Source: Flavobacteriales bacterium (GTDB lineage Bacteria > Bacteroidota > Bacteroidia > Flavobacteriales_E > Vicingaceae). Taken from it: a DNA stretch of 64,000 nt. The number at the start of each line of letters is the position of its first letter. Positions within the stretch are counted from its first letter, which is position 1. Made by a program: the position numbers and the translations under genes. The stretch covers positions 1 through 64,000 of the forward strand of contig JABTUP010000013.1 in assembly GCA_015075325.1 (NCBI GenBank), in the 5' to 3' direction. Below are positions 26,783 through 35,482 of the stretch, in pieces. Under the pieces are notes generated by a model. That model was not told the DNA's origin. It did not search any database and worked only from the letters and a program-made list of their open reading frames with translations.

Positions 26783-27508
26783 CTATTCATATGATAGTAA
26801 AACTGAGCAATCAACTTTTTCTCCTGACCTAAAACAGTTCATTTTGTCCCTTCCATCATTAGTTCCTTCAATATGGACGAAAGTTTTAGGCTCTGCATCA
26901 AGCAATATTTCACCATCATAGTAGACATTATTCTTATCTTTTGCATAACCATAATCAAGTAATTTAAAGGTTTTATAATCAATTGTTTGAACAGGTTTAC
27001 CATGATAAAAGTATAGTTTACCATCTTTTGACCATTCCCAATTTACAATTTCGAAAGTGTTTGAATTTGCTTCAATAATAATTGAGTCATTTAAGAAAAT
27101 CTTATTATCGCGTTTAATAAATCCATTACCAATAATTCCTAATTTGTTTCTTTCGGTTTGTTCTTCTGAATATTTTTTTTGAGTTTGATAAATACTAAGC
27201 CCTATATAGAGGATGCTGGCTAATGAAGATATAATAAACAATATAGGTAAAATTGATCCCAAAATTTTATTCCATTTGAATAGTTTTGTATTTAAATAAA
27301 TTAAAATAATGAAGTATAATGGGTAAATATTTACAATAAAGAAATAAAACAATGTTGTACCTAGGTTAGTTGGGTGATCAAAGAAGAAAATTGTTGTGAA
27401 GAAAATATATGGCCAAATTGATATAGGAAGTAAAATGGATAGATTTAAAAATTTAAACCACCTAGGGAGGTCTTTTGATTTAAAATAATTTAAAATTTTA
27501 TTTACCAT
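26783..27508 (-). CDS. Membrane protein with DKNYY-type repeat domain
   Basis: The 241-residue protein has three membrane helices in its first 110 residues. The soluble C-terminal part contains IIGNGFIKRDNKIFL, FKLLDYGYAKDKNNVYYDG and TFVHIEG. The DKNNVYYDG text is the hallmark of DKNYY repeats, found in bacterial proteins of unknown function. It lies between pdxH (convergent) and an oligopeptide-binding lipoprotein gene 19 bases upstream on the same strand. Function unknown. Confidence 0.78.
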   Translation of the reverse strand: MVNKILNYFKSKDLPRWFKFLNLSILLPISIWPYIFFTTIFFFDHPTNLGTTLFYFFIVNIYPLYFIILIYLNTKLFKWNKILGSILPILFIISSLASILYIGLSIYQTQKKYSEEQTERNKLGIIGNGFIKRDNKIFLNDSIIIEANSNTFEIVNWEWSKDGKLYFYHGKPVQTIDYKTFKLLDYGYAKDKNNVYYDGEILLDAEPKTFVHIEGTNDGRDKMNCFRSGEKVDCSVLLSYE

Positions 27509-27527
27509 TTTTATGATTAATACTAAT

Positions 27528-29189
27528 CTATTTCTTATCGTTTATTTTTACATTTTTAAGTGTAAGTAAATTAATAGGGTTGATGCCCAAATCGTTCACA
27601 TTGGTTTGTACCAAACGAACCACTTCATCGTAATACAGCGTAACAACTGGAGCTTCCTCAATTAGTATTTTATCCATTTCCTGATATAAATAATAACGAG
27701 TAGAATCGTTTACCTCTGCTTGAGATTTTTCATACAATTTATCAAACTCAAAGTTTTTAAACTGCGTGTAATTTGGACCATGTGGAGTAAAGTTTTTGCT
27801 GTAAAATAATGCTAAATAGTTTTCAGCATCAGGATAATCGGCAATCCACGATTTTCTGAAAAAATTTAATTTTGAACGAGCAACCAACTCGCGATGAGTA
27901 GTTGCTTGTAATATTTCCACTTTAATTTTTATACCTATTTCGCCCAATTGGTGTTGGATAAATTCGCATAAATCAACATATCCCATGGTGGTAAACAAGG
28001 TAATTTCTGGCAAACCTTTACCGTTTGGAAAACCAGCAGAATAAAGTAATTCTTTTGCTTTTTCAGGATTGTAAGTGTACCCTTTTACTCGTTCTTCGCT
28101 GTATGATGGTAATCCTTTAGGAACAAAACCAGAATGAGCAGGAGTTCCAATGTTTTTTCTAAGGTACGAAATCATTTGTTCCCGATTAAAACCATAATTA
28201 ATGGCTTGTCGAATCATTTTTTTCTTTAACGGACTGTTTGCAACAATATCTAAATCATCGTTAACCAAAATACCTAAATATTCGGTATTTAAATACGGGT
28301 GGGTTAGCATGTTGATTTTGCTTTTGTATTTGTCTTTAAGTGTTCCGCTTGCATTAAAAATTTCTTCTTTGTAACTACCTTCTCTTCCCGAAACAAAATC
28401 TAAATCGCCGTTTAAGAATTTTAAGAACTCTACTTCTTCATCTTTAATAAATGTAATTGCAACTGCATCAATAAAAGGAAGTTGTTCGCCTTTAGCTGTT
28501 TTTTCAAAATAGTTGTCGTTTTTCACGAATACCATTTTATTACCTTCGTCCCACATTTTAAACTGAAAAGGACCAGTACCAATAGGGTTGCTAGAATAGT
28601 CGTTTTTGTAATGTTCAACAATTTCGTGAGGAACAACCGAGCAATATTGCATGGTTAATATTCCTAAAAAAGGAGGAAAAGGTTGGGTTAAAAATATTTT
28701 AAGAGTGGTGTCGTTAACTGCAACAAAAGGAGCGTATTTGTTTTCTTCGTTAAAATCAAGGTTATTAAATACCCATGCACCAGGCGAAGCAACTTTAGAA
28801 TCGATGATTCGATTAAAGCTGTAAACAAAATCTTCGGCAACCACTTTTCGTCCTTTGCCATCTTTAAACAAATCGTGATGGTGAAAATATACATCGTTTT
28901 TAATGTAAAAAGTATACTCTTTACCATCTTCCGAAATTTCCCAACGATTGGCGATACAAGGAATAATATTTAAATTATCGTCCATTTGTACCAATCCATT
29001 ATACAATTGGTTACAAGCCCAAATGTTTTCAATATTTCTCGAAAAAGCAGGGTCTAACGAAGTAATTCCAGCCGATTCGTTGTAACGGAATATTTTTTTA
29101 CCAATGGTTTTATCAGACGAACCACCATTTCCACAGGAGATTAACGAGGAAACAATTACAACGATTAAAGAAAGTTTAAGATAATTCAT
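27528..29189 (-). CDS. Oligopeptide ABC transporter substrate-binding lipoprotein
   Basis: The 553-residue lipoprotein has a lipobox LISC with Cys19. The SBP family 5 pattern is clear: ITSLDPAFSRNIENIWA, LVQMDDNLNIIPCIANRWEISEDGKEYTFYI, VAEDFVYSFNRIID, GTGPFQFK, and GYTYNPEKAKELLYSAGFPNGKGLP. It would bind peptides or similar compounds in the periplasm for an Opp/Dpp-type importer. No permease or ATPase gene is beside it, so it must work with a transporter encoded elsewhere, as is common in Bacteroidota. Confidence 0.92.
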   Translation of the reverse strand: MNYLKLSLIVVIVSSLISCGNGGSSDKTIGKKIFRYNESAGITSLDPAFSRNIENIWACNQLYNGLVQMDDNLNIIPCIANRWEISEDGKEYTFYIKNDVYFHHHDLFKDGKGRKVVAEDFVYSFNRIIDSKVASPGAWVFNNLDFNEENKYAPFVAVNDTTLKIFLTQPFPPFLGILTMQYCSVVPHEIVEHYKNDYSSNPIGTGPFQFKMWDEGNKMVFVKNDNYFEKTAKGEQLPFIDAVAITFIKDEEVEFLKFLNGDLDFVSGREGSYKEEIFNASGTLKDKYKSKINMLTHPYLNTEYLGILVNDDLDIVANSPLKKKMIRQAINYGFNREQMISYLRKNIGTPAHSGFVPKGLPSYSEERVKGYTYNPEKAKELLYSAGFPNGKGLPEITLFTTMGYVDLCEFIQHQLGEIGIKIKVEILQATTHRELVARSKLNFFRKSWIADYPDAENYLALFYSKNFTPHGPNYTQFKNFEFDKLYEKSQAEVNDSTRYYLYQEMDKILIEEAPVVTLYYDEVVRLVQTNVNDLGINPINLLTLKNVKINDKK

Positions 29190-29283
29190 AACTCCATAGT
29201 TTTAGTTATGTAATGTTAGTCATTACATTTTGTCGATTTACGGAGTGTTTTGTGTTGTTTTCAACACTCTTTTTAACAGTTGT

Positions 29284-29676
29284 CTATTTTTTGAAAACAA
29301 AAAAACGCTGTAGCGTGTAATTGTAGAAAAAAGCAACCATTAAAGCAGTAATAACTTTCGAAATAGAATAATTGATGTGAGCAAAATCGGTAAAAATAAA
29401 GACAAAAAAAGTGTTTAAAACCAAGCTCCCCGCAGAAACCAAAACGTATCGGAAAACTTGGTGTTTGAATTTATTTTTAGAATTACAAAAAGCCCAATAC
29501 CTGCATAGGTTAAAATTTACGATTGCACCAGCTAATGCTCCAATGGCGGTTGAATAAACGTACCAAACATTAAAAACTTCGGTAAGTAGAATTAACACCA
29601 AAAAATCGGCTAAAGTGGCAGTTATGGCTGCAACTTGGTAACGAAAAAAAGAAATAAACCACGATTCTTTTTTCAT
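29284..29676 (-). CDS. GtrA-family membrane protein at the end of the inositol-lipid operon
   Basis: The 130-residue protein has four membrane helices with FRYQVAAITATLADFLVLI, GAIVNFNLCRYWAF, FRYVLVSAGSLVLNTFFV and a final NYTLQRFFVF, the GtrA fold. Its ATG overlaps the pgpA-type gene's stop (ATGA, 4 bases), so the two are translationally coupled. GtrA proteins are linked to lipid-bound sugar translocation. In this operon it could help move or modify inositol lipids (inference). Confidence 0.86.
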   Translation of the reverse strand: MKKESWFISFFRYQVAAITATLADFLVLILLTEVFNVWYVYSTAIGALAGAIVNFNLCRYWAFCNSKNKFKHQVFRYVLVSAGSLVLNTFFVFIFTDFAHINYSISKVITALMVAFFYNYTLQRFFVFKK

Positions 29677-30131
29677 ACTAATAAAACGATAATTTGTAAA
29701 ACAACATTTGCATAAATACCAGCTAAAACATCATCTGCCATTATACCCAAACCTCCGTTTAATTTTTCTAAATTTCGAATACCTAACGGTTTAAAAATAT
29801 CGAACAAACGAAACAATGTAATTCCAATAACAAGATTGAGAAATGAAAAAGGAACAAAAAGCATGGTAATCCACATGCCTACAGCTTCGTCAATTACCAC
29901 TTTTGATGGGTCTTTTCCCCATTCGGTAGTTAATTTGTTGGCTGAAAAAATTCCAATAATGGTAGTTGAAAAAATTAAAGCAATAAAAACAAAATGGTTA
30001 ACTATTACAATTTGAAAGTGCTGAAATAGAACATAAATTGCGGCAGCCAATAAAGCTCCAGCAGTTCCAGGAGCAAAAGGGGAGTAGCCAGTACCAAAAA
30101 AAGATGCAATTATTTTGTAGATAATCCTCAT
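29673..30131 (-). CDS. PgpA-type phosphatidylglycerophosphatase (predicted PI-phosphate phosphatase)
   Basis: The 152-residue membrane protein has the PgpA motifs FGTGYSPFAPGTAGAL, KVVIDEAVGMW with catalytic acidic residues, and LNGGLGIMADDVLAGIY. PgpA dephosphorylates phosphatidylglycerophosphate. In Bacteroides a PgpA homologue beside inositol-phosphate synthase acts in inositol-lipid synthesis as a phosphatidylinositol-phosphate phosphatase. The same gene order here supports that reading. It lies 43 bases after the ino1 stop, past a hairpin. Confidence 0.9.
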   Translation of the reverse strand: MRIIYKIIASFFGTGYSPFAPGTAGALLAAAIYVLFQHFQIVIVNHFVFIALIFSTTIIGIFSANKLTTEWGKDPSKVVIDEAVGMWITMLFVPFSFLNLVIGITLFRLFDIFKPLGIRNLEKLNGGLGIMADDVLAGIYANVVLQIIVLLV

Positions 30132-30142
30132 AATAAAAAAAG

Positions 30143-30169
30143 AAGAGCCACTTTTAGGTGGCTCTTTCT
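30143..30169 (-). terminator. Hairpin between ino1 and the pgpA-type gene
   Basis: A 9-bp stem, AAGAGCCAC / GTGGCTCTT, has a short loop and flanking A/T tracts. It follows the ino1 stop on the minus strand and precedes the pgpA-type gene, so it may partially uncouple the two. Confidence 0.65.
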
Positions 30170-30174
30170 ATTAT

Positions 30175-31485
30175 TTAGTCTTCGTAGTCTAAACCCAAAT
30201 GAGTAATCAACTCTTCGCCTTTTAAATGTCGAAGCGTATTTTTTAATTTCATTTCTTGTTTAAAGATATCGTGCATAGGTTTTAATCCAGCAATTTTTTC
30301 TTGTGGAGATTTAAAGTAAAACGATAGCCATTCTTGAACACCCGACATTCCTGCACGTGATGCTAAATCTAAGAAAATAGCTAAATCTAATACAAGTGGA
30401 GCTGCTAAAATAGAATCTCTACATAAAAAGTCAACTTTTATTTGCATACGGTAACCCATCCAGCCAAAAATATCGATGTTATCCCAACCTTCTTTGTTAT
30501 CACCGTGAGGAGGATAATAGTTGATTCTTACTTTATGGTAAAGGTCTTTGTATAAATCTGGGTTATTTTCTGGGTCAAGAATTTCTTCTAATACACCTAA
30601 TTTAGAAACTTCTTTAGTTTTAAAGTTATCTGGGTCGTCTAATACTTCGCCATCTCTATTTCCTAAAATGTTTGTTGAAAACCAACCAGCAATACCTAAC
30701 GAACGAGTTTTCATTCCTGGAGCAATAATGGTTTTCATTAATGTTTGACCAGTTTTAAAGTCTTTTCCGCAAATTGGAACATTGTTTTGTTTTGCCAAGC
30801 TTACTAAAGCAGGAATATCAGCCGAAAGGTTAGGAGCACCATTTGCATAAGGAATACCTTCTTTTATTGCTGCGTAAGCATAAATCATACTTGAAGGAAT
30901 GTTTACATCGTTGTTTCTTAAACCTTCTTCTAAACTTTCAATGGTTTTATGTACGGTTGTTTCTTCAATGTAAATTTCGGTTGAGCCACACCATACCATT
31001 ACTAATCTGTCGCAATTGTTTTTAGCTTTAAAATCGCGAATATCTTGACGTAATTGGTCGGCTAAATCCATTTTGGTTTTGCCTTCTTTAACGTAAGTTC
31101 CGTGTAGTTTTTTAACGTAGTTTTTGTCAAAAACAGCTTTCATTGGTTTGATTGCTTCCAATTCTGGCTTAAGCATATCTAAAGTTGTTTTTTCAAGAAC
31201 ACCAGCGTTTAATGCTGATTCATAAACATTATCTTCGAATAAATCCCAACCGCCAAAAACAATGTTTTTAATATCAGCTAATGGAATAAAATCTTTAATA
31301 AGAGGATTTCTTTTCTCTGTTCTTTTTCCTAATCGAATGGTTCCCATTTGAGTGGTTGAACCTATAGGTTTTGAAATGCCTTTGTTTACTGCATAAACTC
31401 CAGCAATTAATGTGGTAGCTACAGCTCCTAAACCAGGTAATAAAATACCTAATTTACCGTCTGCACTTTTAATTTCGTTTGTCAT
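30175..31485 (-). CDS. ino1: Inositol-3-phosphate synthase
   Basis: The 436-residue protein matches myo-inositol-1-phosphate synthase: LGILLPGLGAVATTLIAG for NAD binding, SSMIYAYAAIKEGIPYANGAPN, GKDFKTGQTLMKT with the catalytic lysines, and CRDSILAAPLVLDLAIF. It converts glucose-6-phosphate to inositol-3-phosphate with NAD+. It lies between a CDP-alcohol phosphatidyltransferase/DUF4833 pair and a PgpA-type phosphatase, giving the set needed to make phosphatidylinositol. Confidence 0.96.
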   Translation of the reverse strand: MTNEIKSADGKLGILLPGLGAVATTLIAGVYAVNKGISKPIGSTTQMGTIRLGKRTEKRNPLIKDFIPLADIKNIVFGGWDLFEDNVYESALNAGVLEKTTLDMLKPELEAIKPMKAVFDKNYVKKLHGTYVKEGKTKMDLADQLRQDIRDFKAKNNCDRLVMVWCGSTEIYIEETTVHKTIESLEEGLRNNDVNIPSSMIYAYAAIKEGIPYANGAPNLSADIPALVSLAKQNNVPICGKDFKTGQTLMKTIIAPGMKTRSLGIAGWFSTNILGNRDGEVLDDPDNFKTKEVSKLGVLEEILDPENNPDLYKDLYHKVRINYYPPHGDNKEGWDNIDIFGWMGYRMQIKVDFLCRDSILAAPLVLDLAIFLDLASRAGMSGVQEWLSFYFKSPQEKIAGLKPMHDIFKQEMKLKNTLRHLKGEELITHLGLDYED

Positions 31486-31562
31486 TTTGTAAATTGTTTT
31501 AAAGAGTCAAAATTAGAAATATTGTAAATATTTTAGAGGCTATTTTGTAATAATTTTATTTT

Positions 31563-32141
31563 TTAAGGATATATCCTTTCGTACACTGGTTTCTTGGTTT
31601 TAATATCATTCCCAAAAACTTCGATATAAAAAACTTTTGGTAATAGTTTAATGTGTTCGGCTTTGATGAAAACACGTTTTATAACGGCTGTTTTGTTATC
31701 TATTGTGGTAATTACGTGTGGTTTTAAATCATCTGTTTGTGTAACAATAAACTGTTTGTCTTTTATTGCTGCAATAGAAAAAATGTAGGTATTTGGTTTT
31801 GTTTTTAAAGGTTTTGCTTTTACTCCGTAACCAAAAGTTTTTTCAATTTGAGTTAAATCTCTTTTTCTTCCATCTTCTTGGTATCTTCTCCAAAAAACAT
31901 TAACCGGATTATTGGCATCTATTTGTCCTTTTTCGTTGTGATTCATACAATAAACAACGGTGTTCTGATTAAAACTTTTTTGAATATAAAAAAGCATGTG
32001 GTCGTCTTTTGGAATTGGGTAACCATTAAAAACAGAATCTTCGCCAGTACTCTCAAATGTTGTATTTGCAACAAAAGTTGATTTGGTAAAACCAAAAATG
32101 ATAAAACCAAACAACATTAAAAGAGTAAATTGCTTAACCAT
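31563..32141 (-). CDS. DUF4833 secreted protein
   Basis: The 192-residue protein has an N-terminal signal peptide or anchor. The body reads HMLFYIQKSFNQNTVVYCMN, NPVNVFWRRYQEDG, KTFGYGVKAK and FIVTQTDDLKPHV, which fits DUF4833, a family often next to inositol-lipid genes in Bacteroidota. Its ATG overlaps the end of the phosphatidyltransferase gene by 8 bases. The biochemical role is not known; context suggests handling of inositol lipids in the periplasm. Confidence 0.85.
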   Translation of the reverse strand: MVKQFTLLMLFGFIIFGFTKSTFVANTTFESTGEDSVFNGYPIPKDDHMLFYIQKSFNQNTVVYCMNHNEKGQIDANNPVNVFWRRYQEDGRKRDLTQIEKTFGYGVKAKPLKTKPNTYIFSIAAIKDKQFIVTQTDDLKPHVITTIDNKTAVIKRVFIKAEHIKLLPKVFYIEVFGNDIKTKKPVYERIYP

Positions 32142-32823
32142 TTAATGCTTTTTTTACATGGTTTAAACGCTCTATTGCTGTAATGTTTGAAAATACTGCA
32201 ACTATTGTAACAGGAATAGTGAAAATAGAGATGGTTTCAAATAACACAATTGGATAGTTATCCATTTTTATACAAATATTACCAAAAAAGTAATGGAAAA
32301 TACCGCAAAACATAGCTCCAGCTCCAATAGTTACAACTCTAGCTGGTCGTTGCATCATGCCAACGCTACAAGCAATTCCAATGCCTTCTGCTCTTGCTCT
32401 TGTGTAACTTACCATCATAGAACCAATTAATGCAATAAAAGCAAACAATGAACTTAAAAAAAAGTGGTGAGCAATTAAATAATAACAAATTCCTAAAAAC
32501 ATGATTAACTCGCTATATCTATCTACAACTGAATCATAGAAAGCACCAAATTTTGACGACATGTTGCCTAAACGTGCTAATCTTCCATCAATCATATCAA
32601 ACAAACCGGCAATAAGAATGGTAAAACCACCCCAGCCAACATAAACCAATTGTGTTCTATCGGCTTTTTCGGCACCTAAAATAAAAATAATTGCAGCTAA
32701 AATGTTTAAAAGTAAGCCAACAGTTGTAATAAAATTAGGCGTTATTTTTAACCTAATTAATAGGTTAATAAAGGGATTAATAATGTTGTAAATTATAAGT
32801 TGAGCTTTACTTTCGTTTGCCAT
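32134..32823 (-). CDS. CDP-alcohol phosphatidyltransferase (predicted PI-phosphate synthase)
   Basis: The 229-residue membrane protein has about six helices and the full CDP-alcohol motif: FDMIDGRLARLGNMSSKFGAFYDSVVDRYSE, that is DG-x2-AR-x8-G-x3-D-x3-D. It transfers a phosphatidyl group from CDP-diacylglycerol to an alcohol. Because inositol-3-phosphate synthase and a PgpA-type phosphatase follow in the same operon, the acceptor is probably inositol phosphate. It heads the operon; the divergent ychF gene starts 180 bases away. Confidence 0.93.
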   Translation of the reverse strand: MANESKAQLIIYNIINPFINLLIRLKITPNFITTVGLLLNILAAIIFILGAEKADRTQLVYVGWGGFTILIAGLFDMIDGRLARLGNMSSKFGAFYDSVVDRYSELIMFLGICYYLIAHHFFLSSLFAFIALIGSMMVSYTRARAEGIGIACSVGMMQRPARVVTIGAGAMFCGIFHYFFGNICIKMDNYPIVLFETISIFTIPVTIVAVFSNITAIERLNHVKKALNG

Positions 32824-32977
32824 TTTTAAAAATCTAGTTGTTTAATGCTTGATGTTAAAGTAAAACACGATACCTTAACAGGAAAGAAAACAAAAGTAAC
32901 AAAAGTTATGAACTTCAAATTACATTTTTTCTAACTAAAACCAATTTTATTTATTCAAAACACATCAGCTTTTAAAC

Positions 32978-32985
32978 TATATTTG
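32978..32985 (+). promoter_or_regulatory. Promoter -7 box for ychF
   Basis: TATATTTG matches TAnnTTTG, 17 bases before the ychF ATG. Confidence 0.55.
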
Positions 32986-33002
32986 CAGCCTAAAAATAAA
33001 TT

Positions 33003-34100
33003 ATGGCTTTAAAATGTGGAATAGTTGGCTTGCCCAACGTAGGAAAATCGACTTTGTTTAACTGTTTATCAAATGCAAAAGCTCAATCGGCAAACTTTCC
33101 GTTTTGTACTATTGAGCCAAATGTTGGAGTTATTACAGTTCCTGATGAACGATTAGAAAAATTAGAAAGTTTAGTTAAACCAGAACGAGTTTTACCAACA
33201 ACAATTGAAATTGTTGACATTGCAGGTTTAGTTAAAGGTGCTAGTAAAGGTGAGGGTCTGGGAAATAAATTTTTAGCCAACATTAGAGAAACCGATGCTA
33301 TTATTCATGTGTTGAGATGTTTTGACGACGGAAATGTGGTTCATGTTGATGGCTCGGTAAATCCTGTTAGAGATAAAGAAATTATTGATATTGAATTGCA
33401 ATTGAAAGATTTTGAAACAGTTGAAAAAAAATACGATACCATTAAAAGAAAAGTACAAACAGGAGATAAAAGTGCGGTAAAAGAAGCAGAACTCTATCAA
33501 CGCATTTTAAAAACACTTGAACAAGGCAAATCGGTTCGAACAATTGAGTTTTCGGAAGAAGAAAAGGAGTTTGTAAAACCACTTTGTTTAATTACTGCTA
33601 AACCAGTATTGTATTTATGTAATGTTGATGAAGGCTCTGTAAAAACTGGAAATGCACATGTTGAAGCAGTTAAAAATGCAGTAAAAGATGAAGACGCAGA
33701 AGTTTTAATGATTGGAGCTCAAATTGAAGCAGATATTGCAGAATTAGAAACTTACGAAGAACGAAAAGAATTTTTACAAGATTTAGGGTTAGAAGAAGCA
33801 GGTGTTAATCAATTAATTAGGGCTGCTTACAAACTATTAAACTTATACACTTATTTTACTGCAGGAGTAAAAGAGGTTAGGGCATGGACTATAAAAAAAG
33901 GCATGACAGCACCTCAGGCAGCAGGTGTAATTCATACCGATTTCGAAAAGGGGTTTATTCGTGCTGAAGTAATTAAATACGAAGATTTTATCAAATTTGG
34001 TTCTGAAGCAGCTGTTAAAGAAGCCGGTAAAATGGGAGTGGAAGGCAAGGAATATGTGGTGGAAGATGGTGATATTATGCACTTTAGGTTTAATGTGTAA
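33003..34100 (+). CDS. ychF: Redox-regulated ATPase YchF
   Basis: The 365-residue OBG-family protein begins MALKCGIVGLPNVGKSTLFN (P loop), then SANFPFCTIEPNVG, DIAGLVKGASKGEGLGNKFL (G3), and a C-terminal TGS-like domain with YTYFTAGVKEVRAWTI and GDIMHFRFNV. The G4 motif is NVDE rather than NKxD, as in the ATP-preferring YchF/OLA1 group. It binds ribosomes and affects stress responses. It is a single gene with its own promoter. Confidence 0.97.
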   Translation: MALKCGIVGLPNVGKSTLFNCLSNAKAQSANFPFCTIEPNVGVITVPDERLEKLESLVKPERVLPTTIEIVDIAGLVKGASKGEGLGNKFLANIRETDAIIHVLRCFDDGNVVHVDGSVNPVRDKEIIDIELQLKDFETVEKKYDTIKRKVQTGDKSAVKEAELYQRILKTLEQGKSVRTIEFSEEEKEFVKPLCLITAKPVLYLCNVDEGSVKTGNAHVEAVKNAVKDEDAEVLMIGAQIEADIAELETYEERKEFLQDLGLEEAGVNQLIRAAYKLLNLYTYFTAGVKEVRAWTIKKGMTAPQAAGVIHTDFEKGFIRAEVIKYEDFIKFGSEAAVKEAGKMGVEGKEYVVEDGDIMHFRFNV

Positions 34101-34111
34101 AAGCTTCTCAA

Positions 34112-34128
34112 TCCCGCATTATGCGGGA
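34112..34128. terminator. Hairpin downstream of ychF
   Basis: The arms TCCCGCAT and ATGCGGGA surround one base, 11 bases after the ychF stop. The text CCCGCATTATGCGGGACAGG is a dispersed-repeat type; it has no T run, so terminator function is uncertain. Confidence 0.4.
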
Positions 34129-34235
34129 CAGGCTCCCTCCGAAGTATGGGCTTTTGTAAAGCAACGAAAATATTATACTGAAGTAGAATGTATACACTTC
34201 TAAATCTCTAATCTCTAATTTTTAATAATTAATTA

Positions 34236-34805
34236 ATGATACCAGAAAGTTTTGATTATTTTAATTGGATTATTCTTCCTATTATTATTTTCTTTTCACG
34301 TTTAACCGATGTAAGTTTAGGCACACTTCGTCATGTATTTATTTCTAAAGGATACAGAAAAATTGTTCCATTTTTAGGTTTTTTTGAAGTGCTTATTTGG
34401 ATTATTGTTGTTGCACAAGTAATGCAAAATCTATCTAATTGGGCATGTTATGTTGCTTATGCAAGTGGTTTTGCAACAGGAACTTATGTCGGGTTACTTA
34501 TAGAAGAAAAGTTAGCACTTGGTTTGCAAGTTATACGTGTTATCACCAACCAAAATAGCGACGAATTAATTGCTGATTTAAAAAAATCAAATCACGGAGT
34601 AACCATTGTCGATGCTCAAGGAGCAGTTGGTCCGGTAAAAATGATTTTTACCATTATTAAAAGAAAAGATGTTCCTCAAGTGGTTGATAAAATATCCACG
34701 TTTTTACCCAATGCCTTTTTTACTATTGAAGATGTAAAAAACACTAGCCAAGGAGTTTTTAACAAAACACCTCGTTTTAATATGTTGTTTAGAAAAGCAA
34801 AATAG
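34236..34805 (+). CDS. UPF0316 / DUF2179-type membrane protein
   Basis: The 189-residue protein has three membrane helices (about 10-85, with SRLTDVSLGTLRHVFISKG and SGFATGTYVGLLIEEKLALG) followed by a soluble domain with HGVTIVDAQGAVGPVKMIFTIIKR. This matches the UPF0316 family (YebE-like, DUF2179/DUF5698), of unknown function. It is convergent with the exporter operon; only 2 bases separate the stops. Confidence 0.88.
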   Translation: MIPESFDYFNWIILPIIIFFSRLTDVSLGTLRHVFISKGYRKIVPFLGFFEVLIWIIVVAQVMQNLSNWACYVAYASGFATGTYVGLLIEEKLALGLQVIRVITNQNSDELIADLKKSNHGVTIVDAQGAVGPVKMIFTIIKRKDVPQVVDKISTFLPNAFFTIEDVKNTSQGVFNKTPRFNMLFRKAK

Positions 34806-34807
34806 GA

Positions 34808-35482
34808 TTATTGTCTAATTATCATTCCATCACCCATTTCAATAATTCTGTCGGTTTTATCAGCAAATTCTTTGTCGTGAGTTACAATTAATAACGAAAG
34901 CTTTTGCTCATGACACAACTCTTCAAAAATATTAAAAACATTATCAGCATTGTGGCTATCTAGGTTTCCAGTAGGCTCATCGCCCATAATAATGGTAGGA
35001 TTATTTATTAAAGCTCTAGCAATAGCTACTCGTTGTTTTTGTCCGCCAGAAATTTGAGAAGCTAGTTTTAACGCTTGGTCGTCGATGTGTAATAATTTTA
35101 ATTTTTCAATGGCATCATGTTCAATTTCTTGAAGTGATTTTTCGCCGAGTTTTTTTGCAGGAAGCATTACATTTTCCAAAATGCTAAATTCTGGCAATAA
35201 ATAATGGAATTGAAAAACAAAACCGATGTGTTTGTTTCTAATGTAGGCCAACTCGTTGCTCGTTTTGCCTGTAATTTTTTCTTCATTAATATACAGTTCA
35301 CCTTCATAATCGGTATCCATTGTTGAAAGTATGTAAAGTAGAGTTGATTTTCCACAACCCGATTTTCCCATGATAGAAGTAAATTCGCCTTTTTTAATAG
35401 AAAAATTAATGTTTTTTAAAGCTTGAAAATCGACAGCTCCTCTAAAAAATTTATTGATATTTTTTGCTTCTAATACGTTCAT
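34808..35482 (-). CDS. ABC transporter ATPase, LolD/MacB type
   Basis: The 224-residue ATPase has Walker A MGKSGCGKSTLL, Q loop FQFHYLLPEF, signature ISGGQKQRVAIARAL, Walker B IIMGDEPTGNLD and the H-loop IVTHD. LPEFSILENV and the overall length place it in the LolD/MacB/FtsE group that powers MacB-FtsX permeases. Its start overlaps the permease stop by one base. It is the last gene of an adaptor-permease-ATPase operon. Confidence 0.94.
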   Translation of the reverse strand: MNVLEAKNINKFFRGAVDFQALKNINFSIKKGEFTSIMGKSGCGKSTLLYILSTMDTDYEGELYINEEKITGKTSNELAYIRNKHIGFVFQFHYLLPEFSILENVMLPAKKLGEKSLQEIEHDAIEKLKLLHIDDQALKLASQISGGQKQRVAIARALINNPTIIMGDEPTGNLDSHNADNVFNIFEELCHEQKLSLLIVTHDKEFADKTDRIIEMGDGMIIRQ

